DNA from: Ruminiclostridium cellobioparum subsp. termitidis CT1112
GTDB lineage: Bacteria > Bacillota > Clostridia > Acetivibrionales > DSM-1351
DNA: 64,000 nucleotides
NCBI RefSeq assembly: GCF_000350485.1
Contig: NZ_AORV01000025.1
Span: forward strand, 1-64,000
Direction: 5' to 3'
Of the stretch, positions 1-9,253 are shown piece by piece; the first letter of the stretch is position 1; every line of letters begins with the position of its first letter. The notes beneath the pieces are model-generated. The model did no database searches and was not told the origin of the DNA. It was given only the letters and a program-made list of their open reading frames with translations. The position numbers were made by a program, and so were the translations under genes.

Positions 1-1657
1 AAACCTTATCTGTGGTCTCACTGACCTGCTTTGATTTAACATTTAAATCCTTTATTGTTCTTGATGCATTTTCATTGAGGTCGTTTATCTTGTTTGCAAT
101 GGAAATTACCTGTGATACGTCATCGCCAACATACATGATACCTTCTGACAGTTTGTCCATATGACTTACGCTGTCATTTATTTCATTAGCCTGATCGGTC
201 GCACCCTTGGCTATCTGCTCGACAGTAACAGAAACCTGTTCAGAAGAAGTATACGCAGCTTCCGAGGCAGCTGCAATCTTGGTTGCCGCACCGACAACAT
301 CCATCGAGGTTCTTCTCACCTGTGATACAAGTGCATTGATGTTGGAAAGCATGTCATTATAATTTCTGCAAACTTCTCCTATTTCGTCACCTTCTCCATC
401 GGCAATCTGACTTGTCAAATCTCCGTCTTTGGCCTTCTTCATTGTAAGAACAAGCTTATTTAAAGGAGCTGAAACGCTTCTTGCTATCACAGTGCACATC
501 ACCAGGGCAAATAAAAGACACAGAATACCAATAATAATTATACTGTTTTTTAAACTATTTGCCTCGCTGTTCAAATATTTATACGGGACTACCGAAATCA
601 AATACCAGTCTTTTCCTTCTGCAATCTGTGAGTAGGAAACAAGGCTCGGTTCCTTATTAACGTTCATTTCTATATTGCCGGATTTCTTTTCATCAAATTT
701 CAACTTCAGATTGGCTTTCTTTTCCATACTCTTTGAAACTTCAGCTGCAATGGCCTTTGTGGGTTCATTGTTATTACTCAAAGGATAATCTTCCAGATCC
801 CTTGAAGATATTATTGTGCCCTTGGAGTCTATAATAAAAATTGGAAAAGCTTTGCCGGTTTTTTCATCTTTTCCTATGTCCAGATTTGTAAATGAAGTTG
901 ACAGGAAATTGGCCTTTGGAATAACAATCATTTTAGCAGCAGTACTTCCGCTGGTCAGAGAATTTATATCCTTTCTGACACCAAGAAGTTTCTGCTCTTT
1001 TCCTCCAATTGTGACAGTGAAATCCGCCCATTCAAGCTTTTTTAAATTTGCTTTGGCCACTTCTTCGGTGTTCAGTGTCAGAGAAGCCGCATTATACACT
1101 TCGGCCTGGGCAAAATCATCTCCATGGAGAAGTGCCGCATAGTGGATATCTTTTGTTGTTGCAAATTTGTTTGTAAGAAAATCAGATATTTTTCTTGACT
1201 GCATAAGCTTTTCATAGTCATCTGCCGCCTGCACCGATGATATGGCTTCCTGTATGGTTGTAGAAAGCCCTACATCATATATGTAATTTTCCACCCGGGT
1301 TATTTCATTGCTCAAAACAACGCTTGTCTGGCCTGTAACCTGCAGTGAATAGGTTTTGACTTTTTTATCTATAGTTGTCGTTGAGCTGCTGTAAGAAAAT
1401 ATTCCGGTAATCAGTAACATAACTACCAATAATATTACAAATGATGCAATAAGTCTTGTTTGAATCCTAAATTTTCTTAAGAGAAAAGATTTACCTGAAG
1501 ACCCTTGAATATTTGATATGTTTGTATTACCAAAACTAGTAATATTTCCAGCACTACCGATTTTGTCTTTAAGTACCTTTTTTACCACAGATGAAGCAGA
1601 TGTTGCAATTGTTTCTAAGAATGCCTTGATCTTTGTTACGACCGGCTGAATATTCAT
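1..1657 (-). CDS. methyl-accepting chemotaxis protein (3' part outside window)
   Basis: Membrane chemoreceptor that would pass ligand signals to CheA/CheW. The 552 visible codons show a cytoplasmic N-terminal tail of about 65 residues, a first membrane segment near 69-88, and a long extracytoplasmic sensor region of dCache type. A second membrane segment lies near 368-388, followed by a HAMP region and the start of the methylated-helix/signalling domain with heptad-like Ala/Ser/Glu runs. The gene runs off the left edge, so the signalling tip is missing. The ATG start is preceded by GAGGAG. The long N-terminal tail before the first membrane helix is unusual. The ligand cannot be inferred. Confidence 0.9.
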   Translation of the reverse strand, partial: MNIQPVVTKIKAFLETIATSASSVVKKVLKDKIGSAGNITSFGNTNISNIQGSSGKSFLLRKFRIQTRLIASFVILLVVMLLITGIFSYSSSTTTIDKKVKTYSLQVTGQTSVVLSNEITRVENYIYDVGLSTTIQEAISSVQAADDYEKLMQSRKISDFLTNKFATTKDIHYAALLHGDDFAQAEVYNAASLTLNTEEVAKANLKKLEWADFTVTIGGKEQKLLGVRKDINSLTSGSTAAKMIVIPKANFLSTSFTNLDIGKDEKTGKAFPIFIIDSKGTIISSRDLEDYPLSNNNEPTKAIAAEVSKSMEKKANLKLKFDEKKSGNIEMNVNKEPSLVSYSQIAEGKDWYLISVVPYKYLNSEANSLKNSIIIIGILCLLFALVMCTVIARSVSAPLNKLVLTMKKAKDGDLTSQIADGEGDEIGEVCRNYNDMLSNINALVSQVRRTSMDVVGAATKIAAASEAAYTSSEQVSVTVEQIAKGATDQANEINDSVSHMDKLSEGIMYVGDDVSQVISIANKINDLNENASRTIKDLNVKSKQVSETTDKV

Positions 1658-1718
1658 AAAAACTCTCCTCACAATACCTTTGAATTTAGTTATTCGACAC
1701 TATTCTCTATATATCTTT

Positions 1719-1747
1719 ATAATACTTCACCATGCTCATTTAAGCAA
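1719..1747 (-). promoter_or_regulatory. sigma-A-type promoter of the chemoreceptor gene
   Basis: On the minus strand TTGCTT and TATTAT are separated by 17 bases, about 60 bases upstream of the chemoreceptor ATG. The rest of 1658-1928 is AT-rich and shows nothing else. Confidence 0.55.
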
Positions 1748-1928
1748 GCAGTTTTTAACTTGCAACTGCCTAAAAATCGACCCATTTTTTGTTTAAATTT
1801 ACACTAAAAAACTCCATTTATACAACAATTTTGTTTCCATCAAATGACATAAAATCCACCTATGGAAATTATTAACGCCTGTTTAGAGATTTAACTTTTT
1901 CATGCTCATTTGTAAATATTTATTAATA

Positions 1929-2867
1929 TTACCTGGCAGGATTTGTGAGTAAAATAATTGAAGCTGCAGCTAAAAATATTACCGTTACAGCCAGTGCAAA
2001 TACCGATATTTTTTTGTAATTAAGGATATTGATTACTCTGTCCCTTACATTCGTCTTACCAAAAGCAGCCTGTATAAGGTAGTCCTGACCGGTACCCACA
2101 CCCAGTAAAGTTCCGGCATACGCTTTTCTCTCCGGCCCCGTCAGCCCTCTGACGGCACTTATATCACAGGAAAGCTCCATGTCGTCAATAAAAAGTCTGA
2201 GAAACACCCAGGCCAGAGGATTGAACCAATGCAGACAGGCTGCAGTTACAGCGATTAACCTTACCAGATTGTCGTGCCTCTTTATATGTACGTTTTCATG
2301 CAGCAGAATAAACTTCAGGCCTGATTTCTCAAGATATTGCTCCGGAATGAGAATCCTCTGCCTTAAAAAGCCGTGCACCAGAGGAGAGTCCACCATCCTG
2401 CCTGTAAATATATTGCCTGATACAGGGATTGCGGTCCTGAATCTTTTATCTGCCATAAAGCATATTACTGCCGCGGCCGAAATGGCAAGAACAGCTCCGG
2501 CTATCCATATGAACGCAGCCGTTCCGAATATGCTTTCCAGCAGTTTTGTTTTGTAGGTCACGGGGAAATATGATCCGGCTGCACCGATTGTGTTAGTCAT
2601 ACTCAGGCTTATGGCCTGTTCCTCCGTTCCGGGGACCGTGACCACTCTTTTGACAAAGGAACCCGCAAAATTCAAAAGACTGACCCTGCTCGACACCGAA
2701 AAGGGGATAAGGAGTCTCAGCAATACCAGTGACCAGAGGTAATAAATCCCCGCCCCCGGAATCAGTTTAAGCTTCCTGAGCATTATTATCAGCAATCCGA
2801 TTACCGATGCCGTTATGCTCATATTCAGCACCGAATAAAAAACAGTGTTCAGCATGGCATCACTCAC
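1929..2867 (-). CDS. BlaR1/MecR1-like M56 membrane metallopeptidase
   Basis: Probable antirepressor protease that inactivates the BlaI-type repressor encoded just upstream. The 312-residue protein has about four membrane segments (near 14-30, 41-57, 115-138 and 287-308) and a cytosolic M56 zinc-protease domain with HENVH at 190-194. It lacks the extracellular penicillin-binding sensor domain of full BlaR1 (about 580-600 residues), so the signal it senses is unknown. It starts at GTG, overlapping the repressor gene by 8 bases, which indicates translational coupling. Small M56 proteins of this kind are common in clostridia. Confidence 0.85.
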   Translation of the reverse strand: MSDAMLNTVFYSVLNMSITASVIGLLIIMLRKLKLIPGAGIYYLWSLVLLRLLIPFSVSSRVSLLNFAGSFVKRVVTVPGTEEQAISLSMTNTIGAAGSYFPVTYKTKLLESIFGTAAFIWIAGAVLAISAAAVICFMADKRFRTAIPVSGNIFTGRMVDSPLVHGFLRQRILIPEQYLEKSGLKFILLHENVHIKRHDNLVRLIAVTAACLHWFNPLAWVFLRLFIDDMELSCDISAVRGLTGPERKAYAGTLLGVGTGQDYLIQAAFGKTNVRDRVINILNYKKISVFALAVTVIFLAAASIILLTNPAR

Positions 2868-3225
2868 CGCTTTTCTCTATTATACGTTTGAGTTCTTCTA
2901 TCTCTTCCCTGCTCAGTTCTTCCCCTGCAATAAAGGACGAAAAGAACAATTTTTTTGATCCCTTGTACAATTTGTTGATCAGGTTTGAAGTTTCGTCAAA
3001 CTGTACCTGTTCCCTGGTTATCAGGGCGGTACATAAAAAATTTGGTTCGTCCCGTTTGACGGCTTTTTTCTCAACAAGTTTTTTTATTATGGTGTAGGTG
3101 GTGTTCTTATTCCAGCCGATCTTCCCCCCGGCCAGCAGTGTAAGCTCTTTGGCCGTAGCGGGGCCACTGTCCCATAATAGCTCCATTATCTTTATCTCAC
3201 TGTCAAAAAGCTTTATTTGTTCCAT
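2860..3225 (-). CDS. BlaI/MecI/CopY-family transcriptional repressor
   Basis: A 121-residue winged-helix repressor (family usually 120-130). The N-terminal two thirds match the BlaI DNA-binding fold (MEQIKLFDSE, then LLWDSGPATAKEL, then the WNKNTTYTIIKKL recognition region). The acidic C-terminus is the dimerisation part. The ATG at 3225 was chosen because GGAGG lies 8 bases upstream; a longer frame from 3276 lacks a ribosome site. It is followed by the overlapping M56 protease gene, giving a two-gene regulatory cassette. No beta-lactamase or other obvious target gene lies next to it. Confidence 0.88.
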   Translation of the reverse strand: MEQIKLFDSEIKIMELLWDSGPATAKELTLLAGGKIGWNKNTTYTIIKKLVEKKAVKRDEPNFLCTALITREQVQFDETSNLINKLYKGSKKLFFSSFIAGEELSREEIEELKRIIEKSGE

Positions 3226-3328
3226 ATGGTAAACCTCCATCCGGTATGCACAACCGCAGACCTGTCCAGGAAACAAGAATGCCGAATAAAATGAATTCTT
3301 ATTAAAATTAAAAAAAATGCAGACTACT

Positions 3329-3375
3329 ACTATAGTTTATACTATAAAACTACAGTTATAGTCCGCAAATGTCAA
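3329..3375 (-). promoter_or_regulatory. BlaI-type operator/promoter region
   Basis: Two adjacent imperfect dyads, ACTATAGTTTATACTATA (3329-3346) and ACTACAGTTATAGT (3349-3362), resemble the TACA/TGTA-type dyads of BlaI/MecI operators. A TTGACA -35 on the minus strand (3370-3375) is followed after 17 bases by a weak -10 (TAGTTT), so the dyads would overlap the promoter. This fits autorepression. Confidence 0.6.
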
Positions 3376-3408
3376 TAATTTTTTAGGAGAAAAATTTATA
3401 TCAAGGCA

Positions 3409-4221
3409 CTATTCGAGATAGCCGGCTCTCGGTGTTACACCAAAGGCTCCGGCCAGTACCTTTAAATTATCGTCAGTAATAGTTTGCCTTATGGGCATGT
3501 TCATTATTTTTATATATATCTCGGCTGCCTTCTCGACCGTTTCAATAAGCCCGAAGGTTTCATCCAGGTCTCTGCCCGTACCGAATATTCCGTGCATGCC
3601 CCATACAACTACTCTGAATTCCTTCATTTTTTGAGCAGTAACCCTGCCTATTTCCTCGTTTCCGCACAGCATCCAGGGCAGTACGCCAACCCCGTCCGGA
3701 AATACTACCAAACATTCCGTGCACATCTGCCAGAGGGTTCTGGTAAACGCTCTTTCATCAAGCTCATGTACAAAGGTCATAGCAATTGTGTTGGTTGGAT
3801 GGCTGTGAATAACAACCCTATGGTTTGGATCGGCCTTCAGACGTTCTATATGTGTCATCAAGTGGGCAGGCAGCTCGCTGGTGGGTCTGCCTCCGTCCTC
3901 ATAACCCCAGAGCAGGTCCAGGCTTTTGCCGTCCTCTTTGACTTTTATTATTCCGAGGTTTATTCCAGGGGCATCCATGACATTTTTAAAGTATTTTCCC
4001 GTCCCGGTAACAACAAAAATTCTGCCTGCCAGAGATGTCCCGTCAAAAGTCATGGGAATATTCCTTATGGCTTTTTTTATGTCCAGATATTCCGCTGCTT
4101 CCGCCTCAGGTACTATATAGCTTATGTTGCCTCCATTTCTTTCATCCCAGCCCAGCCTGTAGAGATTTGAGGTCAATTTGCATATTTCTGTTATAAATGG
4201 TGCCGTCAATATATCTTTCAT
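3409..4221 (-). CDS. rhaD: rhamnulose-1-phosphate aldolase
   Basis: Cleaves L-rhamnulose-1-phosphate to dihydroxyacetone phosphate and L-lactaldehyde, the last step of rhamnose breakdown. The 270-residue class II aldolase carries the zinc ligands in HSHP (H139, H141) and GMHG (H210), and the catalytic glutamate in TSELPAH (E116). These positions match the known RhaD residues closely. It is the last gene of rhaB-rhaA-rhaD, 121 bases after rhaA, across an unusual 42-bp repeat. The purine-rich stretch before its ATG serves as ribosome site. Confidence 0.95.
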   Translation of the reverse strand: MKDILTAPFITEICKLTSNLYRLGWDERNGGNISYIVPEAEAAEYLDIKKAIRNIPMTFDGTSLAGRIFVVTGTGKYFKNVMDAPGINLGIIKVKEDGKSLDLLWGYEDGGRPTSELPAHLMTHIERLKADPNHRVVIHSHPTNTIAMTFVHELDERAFTRTLWQMCTECLVVFPDGVGVLPWMLCGNEEIGRVTAQKMKEFRVVVWGMHGIFGTGRDLDETFGLIETVEKAAEIYIKIMNMPIRQTITDDNLKVLAGAFGVTPRAGYLE

Positions 4222-4233
4222 TTCAGATCTCTC

Positions 4234-4360
4234 TTTCCTTTAATTTTATTCCTGTTTCCCAAGTCCCGGTTTTCAATCTCTCTTCTTTAATTTCTGCTTT
4301 CCAAGTCCCGGTTTTCAGTCCCTCTTCTTTTATTCCTGTTTTTTAAGTCCTGGTCTTAAG
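4234..4360 (-). repeat. three 42-bp tandem repeats across the rhaA-rhaD junction
   Basis: The core AAGTCCCGGTTTTCA (plus strand) occurs at 4261 and 4303, and a decayed copy occurs at 4345, giving an exact 42-bp period. The copy at 4345 overlaps the 3' end of rhaA. On the minus strand the repeats are open in the rhaA frame and read as 14-residue LKTGTW...IKEER units after the rhaA TAA stop. The frame closes just before the rhaD ATG. Confidence 0.85.
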
Positions 4361-5656
4361 CACTTCATTTTCATATTTTTTTACCTCTGCCAGCCAGCTT
4401 TCTCTCACAGGAACGCCCATGGTCTGGCAGTAATAATCCCAAACAGCGCCGAAGGGATAGGTCTTGAGTTCTTCAAGCATTGCCAGTCTGCCGGTATAAT
4501 CACCGTCAAGCTCCAGCTGCCTGAGTTCTTCGGTAGGCTCCAGCAGTGCCTTCAGCAACGCTTTGATCATATTTCTGCTGCCTATTACCCATGCGGCAAT
4601 TCTATTGATGCTGCCGTCAAAGAAATCAAGTCCAATGTGAGTGCGCTCATAAAGCTTGCTTCTTACAAGTGACTGGGCAATATGGTTCAGTTCATCGTCC
4701 ATTATTACAACGTGGTCGCTGTCCCATCTGACCGGACGGCTCACATGCAGGAGCAGCTGATCTGTGAACATTAAAACCGTTGCTATCTTGTCGGATATGA
4801 CTTCGGTGGGATGGAAATGTCCTGCATCCAGGCAGACAGTCTTGTTATTCCGAACGGCATATCCAAGGCAGAATTCGTTTGAGCCTACCACATAGCTCTC
4901 GGTGCCTATGCCGAAAACCTTGCTTTCCACGGCATCAATATTGCAATTGGTATCTATCTCTTCCAGGAACACCTCGTCAAGAGCACTTTTCATGCGCTGC
5001 CTCGGTGCTTCCCGGTCAACAGGGATGTCCTTGTAGCCGTCGGGAAACCAGAAATTGGTCACGCAGGTCTGGCCCAGCTCTTTTCCGAAATATTCCCCTA
5101 TTTTACGGCTTTTTTTGCAATGCCTGATCCAGAAATCCCGTGTCTCCCTATCCGCACTGCTGATGGTAAAACCGCTGTCGGCCCTCGGATGGGAAAAACA
5201 TGTGGGATTGAAATCGAGACCCAGCCCCTGCTGTTTTGCCCAATTTACCCAGCCTTCAAAATGTCTTGGCTCAAGCTGGTCCAAATCAACTTTTTCGTCT
5301 GTGTCGGCATAAATTGCATGAAGGTTAACCTTATGCTTTCCGGGGATAAAGGTCAGAGCCTTTTCAATGTCCTGTCTCAGCTCCTGAACATTTGTGGCTG
5401 CACCGGGATAATTTCCCGTTACCTGTATTCCTCCGCTGAGAGCCTGATCCTTGAACAAAAAGCCTGCCACATCATCCCCCTGCCAGCAGTGCAGTGATAT
5501 TTTAATTTTTTTCAAGACTTCAATAGCCTGGTCGGTGTCCACGCCCAGCCTTGCATAAGCTTTTTTTGCCAGTGCATATGCTTCGTTAATTTCGCTCATG
5601 ATGATGCCCGTGCCCGGCATTTCGCACAAAACATAATGCTGGAAATGATATGGCAC
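4343..5656 (-). CDS. rhaA: L-rhamnose isomerase
   Basis: Converts L-rhamnose to L-rhamnulose in the cytoplasm using divalent metals. Family signatures include [10 protein letters not shown] near the N-terminus, [10 protein letters not shown], the metal-site stretch [15 protein letters not shown], and WDSDHVV. The GTG at 5656 is preceded by AAAGGAGG and gives 437 residues. An internal ATG at MSEINEAY gives about 418, closer to the usual 415-420, but lacks a clear ribosome site. The gene sits between rhaB and rhaD. Its TAA stop lies in a position occupied by a TGG (Trp) codon in the downstream repeat copies. Confidence 0.95.
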   Translation of the reverse strand: MPYHFQHYVLCEMPGTGIIMSEINEAYALAKKAYARLGVDTDQAIEVLKKIKISLHCWQGDDVAGFLFKDQALSGGIQVTGNYPGAATNVQELRQDIEKALTFIPGKHKVNLHAIYADTDEKVDLDQLEPRHFEGWVNWAKQQGLGLDFNPTCFSHPRADSGFTISSADRETRDFWIRHCKKSRKIGEYFGKELGQTCVTNFWFPDGYKDIPVDREAPRQRMKSALDEVFLEEIDTNCNIDAVESKVFGIGTESYVVGSNEFCLGYAVRNNKTVCLDAGHFHPTEVISDKIATVLMFTDQLLLHVSRPVRWDSDHVVIMDDELNHIAQSLVRSKLYERTHIGLDFFDGSINRIAAWVIGSRNMIKALLKALLEPTEELRQLELDGDYTGRLAMLEELKTYPFGAVWDYYCQTMGVPVRESWLAEVKKYENEVLKTRT

Positions 5657-5699
5657 GGTACCTCCTTTACTGATTTTTATAATTTCTTTCAGGATTTCC

Positions 5700-7166
5700 T
5701 CATAAAATTTTTATATAATCCTCGTAAGCCCTTTGCCATTCCTCCTGCTGAACAGGCTTGAATACTTTAATATCGGTTGAATTGCGGATTATTTTTCTGG
5801 CCCCGGACAGGTCCTTTATCTCACCCAGAGCAATAAACTGAACTGCAATGTTCCCCATAACAGTAGCCTCCACAGGGCCGGCATGAACATCCCTGCCGCT
5901 TGCATTTGCAGTCATTCTGCACAAAAGCGCATCTTTTATCCCTCCGCCTATGATATTTATGGTCTTAAAATGTTTACCGGTAAGCTTTTCAAGATTTTCT
6001 ACAGTATACCTGTATTTTAGTGCAAGGCTCTGGTAAATGCATCTCATGATTTCCCCGCGGGTTTTGGGCACGTATTGCCCGGTTCTGCCGCAATAATCTT
6101 TTATTCTTTCAGGTAAATTGCCCGGGGTCTCAAAATCCGGGGCGTCAGGATCTATATAGCACAGGAAGGGTTCGGCTTCCAGCGCCTCATTTTCCAGTGT
6201 ATTGAAATCCACATCAAAGCCTTCTCTCTGCCATTGCCTTCTCGACTCCTGAATAAGCCATAAACCCATGATATTTTTGAGAAAACGGATTTTATCATTA
6301 AAACCTATTTCATTAGTAAAGTTGGCTTCCATTGATTCCTTGCATATAATTGGTTTGTCACTTTCTATTCCAAGCAGTGACCAGGTTCCGCAGCTGATGT
6401 ACACAAAATCCCTGCTAACAGCGGGAGCACTCACGACTGCCGATGCGGTATCATGTGTGGGAACTGCAATTACCGGAACTTCCTCACAGGACAGCTCCTG
6501 GCACAATTCCTTTGAAAGGATTCCATAAATCTCACCGGGGTATATTGTTTTTGCGAATAAACTCTTTTTTATACCCAGCATTTCGCACACATCAAAACAC
6601 CAATTTTTAGTCTCGGGGTTGAACAAGCCTGTAGTTGAAGAATTGGTTATTTCGCTCCGCTTTTTCCCGGTCAGGAAGTAAGCCAGCAGATCAGGAATCT
6701 GGAGCAGGGTTTCGGCATTTTCCATAATCTCGGGTCGATACTTCGCCAGGTAGGCCAGCTGGAATACAGTATTTATTCTCATATGCTGGATTCCCGTTGC
6801 CCCATACAAAATTTCCTTCGGTATGAGTTCAAACACCTGTCCGTCGATTCCCTCAGTCCTTAAATCCCTGTAATGAACCGGATTTCCCAGCATATTGCCC
6901 CTTTTGTCCAACAGCGCAAAATCCACGCCCCAGGTGTCAATGCCTATGGCATCAAAGCCCCCTGCACGGACGGCTTTTGCAATGCCCTGCCTGGTTTCAT
7001 GGTAAAGTCTCAGGATGTCCCAATAAATGGTCTTTCCAACAGTGACGGGCTCATTTGCAAATCTATGAATTTCCTGCATTCTTATGGTTTGTCCGTCGAA
7101 TTCTCCCAGCATCGCTCTTCCGCTGGAAGCTCCAAAGTCGAATGCCAGAACTCTCCTATTGCTCAT
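5700..7166 (-). CDS. rhaB: rhamnulokinase
   Basis: Phosphorylates L-rhamnulose at O1 with ATP. The 488-residue FGGY-family kinase has the N-terminal phosphate-binding DFGASSGR (10-17), the substrate-region [12 protein letters not shown], the THDTASA motif in the middle, and the C-terminal INIIGGG adenosine-binding motif. AAAGGAGG precedes its ATG. It is the first gene of the rhamnose operon and is divergent from the DeoR-type regulator. Confidence 0.95.
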   Translation of the reverse strand: MSNRRVLAFDFGASSGRAMLGEFDGQTIRMQEIHRFANEPVTVGKTIYWDILRLYHETRQGIAKAVRAGGFDAIGIDTWGVDFALLDKRGNMLGNPVHYRDLRTEGIDGQVFELIPKEILYGATGIQHMRINTVFQLAYLAKYRPEIMENAETLLQIPDLLAYFLTGKKRSEITNSSTTGLFNPETKNWCFDVCEMLGIKKSLFAKTIYPGEIYGILSKELCQELSCEEVPVIAVPTHDTASAVVSAPAVSRDFVYISCGTWSLLGIESDKPIICKESMEANFTNEIGFNDKIRFLKNIMGLWLIQESRRQWQREGFDVDFNTLENEALEAEPFLCYIDPDAPDFETPGNLPERIKDYCGRTGQYVPKTRGEIMRCIYQSLALKYRYTVENLEKLTGKHFKTINIIGGGIKDALLCRMTANASGRDVHAGPVEATVMGNIAVQFIALGEIKDLSGARKIIRNSTDIKVFKPVQQEEWQRAYEDYIKIL

Positions 7167-7235
7167 CCCGGCCCTCCTTTATAATTATTTATATTGAATA
7201 GTGTCAACTAGATAACTATCTTTTATTACGATTCA

Positions 7236-7264
7236 ATTATAGTATACGTGTTTATTTGCGTCTA
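7236..7264 (-). promoter_or_regulatory. rhaBAD promoter
   Basis: On the minus strand a TAGACG -35 and a perfect TATAAT -10 are separated by 17 bases, about 70 bases upstream of rhaB. It lies back-to-back with the regulator promoter, so one operator could control both. No clear operator dyad was identified. Confidence 0.5.
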
Positions 7265-7279
7265 TATTTGCTCATTATG

Positions 7280-7308
7280 TTGATATTAAATCATTGTTTT
7301 GCTAAAAT
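7280..7308 (+). promoter_or_regulatory. promoter of the DeoR-type regulator
   Basis: TTGATA and TAAAAT are separated by 17 bases on the plus strand, about 80 bases upstream of the regulator start. Confidence 0.5.
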
Positions 7309-7386
7309 TTAATCATACACAGTCACAAATAAGCATCCATGAATAATAATTTGACAAAATACTTTAGGAGATGATAAATACAAGCC

Positions 7387-8151
7387 ATGTTTGAAGAGGA
7401 GCGCCACAATAAAATCTTAAATATGATAAATTCTAAAAAAAGTGTCAAGGTCCACGAATTAAGTGAAGCGCTGTATGTCAGCACCGCAACTGTAAGGCGT
7501 GACCTGGCCAAAATGGAAAAAGCAGGTGTGATAAAGCGTTCCCATGGCGGTGCCGTACTTGTTGACAGTTCAAGTGCCGAGTCTGCCATATCGGTGCGGG
7601 AACTGGAAAACATAAAGGAGAAAAAGAAAATAGCCGGGCTTGCCATAAGCTTTATCAGCTCCAACTCGGTTATCTTCATGGACTCCAGCAGCACCGCCGG
7701 CATGGTCATTCCCTACCTTTCACAGTTCAAATACCTTACGGTCATTACAAACGGACTTAAGAACGCTCTGCTTCTCTCAGAAAAAACAGATGCTAAAATC
7801 TATATGCCCGGAGGAATTGTCAGTACCCGTTCAAACTCTCTCCTTGGAAGCGATACACTTGACTATCTGTCAAACCTGAACGCCGGACTTGCCATCTTCT
7901 CCTGCAGCGGACTGACTCCCAACAACGGTGTAACCGACGCCTCCTTCGAACAGTCCAAACTCAAAAGGGCACTCATCAGGAACTCCAAAGTCCGCGTGCT
8001 CCTGTGCGACAGCAGCAAGTTCGGCGGCATCTACATGTGCCGGACCTGTGGCTTTGAGGAACTGGACTATATTCTCACAGACAAAAAGCCACAGACCGGA
8101 TTTATGGAAGCAGCGGCAAAACATGGCTGCGAAATACTCTGGCCGCAGTAG
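7387..8151 (+). CDS. DeoR-family regulator, probably of the rhamnose operon
   Basis: A 254-residue DeoR-type repressor. An N-terminal winged helix-turn-helix (about 1-57, with VSTATVRRDLAKMEKAG and the HGGAV family hallmark) is followed by the sugar-phosphate-sensing domain, which is related to ribose-5-phosphate isomerase folds. The position, divergent from rhaB, makes it the likely local regulator; Bacillus rhamnose genes are also controlled by a DeoR-type protein. The effector is probably a rhamnose-derived phosphate (inference). Its 3' side ends in two stem-loops. Confidence 0.85.
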   Translation: MFEEERHNKILNMINSKKSVKVHELSEALYVSTATVRRDLAKMEKAGVIKRSHGGAVLVDSSSAESAISVRELENIKEKKKIAGLAISFISSNSVIFMDSSSTAGMVIPYLSQFKYLTVITNGLKNALLLSEKTDAKIYMPGGIVSTRSNSLLGSDTLDYLSNLNAGLAIFSCSGLTPNNGVTDASFEQSKLKRALIRNSKVRVLLCDSSKFGGIYMCRTCGFEELDYILTDKKPQTGFMEAAAKHGCEILWPQ

Positions 8152-8195
8152 AGACAGCAGAGTATTTACGGCCGCTCTCCCGAAATAGTTTCAAA

Positions 8196-8232
8196 ATGCT
8201 CAACAGCAGCCGGCGATGCGGCTGTTGAGCAT
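8196..8232 (+). terminator. stem-loop after the DeoR-type gene
   Basis: Twelve-base arms ATGCTCAACAGC (8196-8207) and GCTGTTGAGCAT (8221-8232) surround a GC-rich loop. There is no T-run on the plus side beyond it, so termination is uncertain. Confidence 0.4.
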
Positions 8233-8286
8233 AAAAAGGGGCTGCTGCCCGATGATGAATAAATCCATCCACCGGACAGCAGCCCC
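8233..8286 (-). terminator. Rho-independent terminator of the alarmone synthetase gene
   Basis: On the minus strand GGGGCTGCTG pairs with CAGCAGCCCC, and TTTTT follows directly (8237-8233). The loop contains a second short hairpin around GGATTTATTCATC. The layout is shared with the terminators near 32.35 and 57.2 kb. Confidence 0.75.
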
Positions 8287-8342
8287 TGCGTATCTATATT
8301 AAGCCTGCATAAAGCCTGCAGGTCATTCGCTTTTATTTATGG

Positions 8343-9035
8343 TCAATCGGCATTGTCGTTGAACTGCTCAATGGTTTTATAAATTCTTTGCATCCTGAGA
8401 TCGGTATCTGCGATGGTATCGGCGCACTCCTGCAATTCCCTCACCACTGAAGGCGGAATGGCATCTATGGTTTTGTACTTCAGCTGATGCTCCAGACTGG
8501 CCCAGAAATCCATTGCCATTGTTCGTATCTGAATTTCAACAGGCACCCATTCCTTTCCGTCCGAGAAAAACACAGGTACCTTTACAACCAGGTGCAGACT
8601 TCTGTATCCGTTGGGCTTGGGATTCTTTATATAGTCGGTTTCCCTGATCAGCTCTATATCGTCCTGCTGCGTAAGCATCTTTGCTATCATGTATATATCT
8701 TCAATGTAGTAGCAGACAACTCTTATACCTGCTATATCATGCAGATTGGCTTTTGCCGATTCCATACTTATCTCAAGTTCTTTTCTGTTCAACTTTTCAA
8801 AAATACTTTTAATGGACTTGATTCTGCTTTGCATATGATGTATAGGATTTCTTTTATGAATAAACTGAAACTCATCATCGAGTATTTCAAGCTTTGTGCT
8901 TATTTCCCGTGTTGCCGATTGATATAAATGCTGCATCTCAAGGAAACTTGCCTTCAATACTTCTACATCATCACAAAACAGCATTTGTTCCAGACCGTTC
9001 AGAGAAGTTATAGCAGTAGTTCTTTTCATCATCAT
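8343..9035 (-). CDS. small alarmone synthetase (GTP pyrophosphokinase family)
   Basis: A single-domain RelA/SpoT-type synthetase (230 residues; RelQ/RelP-type enzymes are about 210-260). It would make (p)ppGpp from ATP and GTP or GDP. Family motifs include HDIAGIRVVCYY, the substrate-region NPKPNGYRSLHLVV, and the VEIQIRTMAMDFWASLEHQLKYK block. No hydrolase, TGS or ACT domains are present. The start has three consecutive Met codons with AAGGGAG 11 bases upstream, so the exact start could shift by two codons. It stands alone with its own terminator. Confidence 0.9.
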   Translation of the reverse strand: MMMKRTTAITSLNGLEQMLFCDDVEVLKASFLEMQHLYQSATREISTKLEILDDEFQFIHKRNPIHHMQSRIKSIKSIFEKLNRKELEISMESAKANLHDIAGIRVVCYYIEDIYMIAKMLTQQDDIELIRETDYIKNPKPNGYRSLHLVVKVPVFFSDGKEWVPVEIQIRTMAMDFWASLEHQLKYKTIDAIPPSVVRELQECADTIADTDLRMQRIYKTIEQFNDNAD

Positions 9036-9253
9036 TATTTATAGGACTCCCTTTCGCGATATGGTATCGCTATCCGCTATTTTTGTATCAAGTCAGTCGG
9101 ATTCACCGGCTTGCATAATATTTACAAACAACTCTTACACTATATTATAACGATGCATTTTTAAATAAGTATGAAATATTTGTGAATTTTAATTAACAAA
9201 ATTGTGTTGGCCGGTTAGTTGATTGATCAACTTTGCGGATGAAAAATTCCTGC

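Noticed and set aside
3484-4170. Long plus-strand frame opposite rhaD
   Set aside because: It is antisense to a clear enzyme with conserved active-site residues, lacks a ribosome site and has no recognisable motifs.
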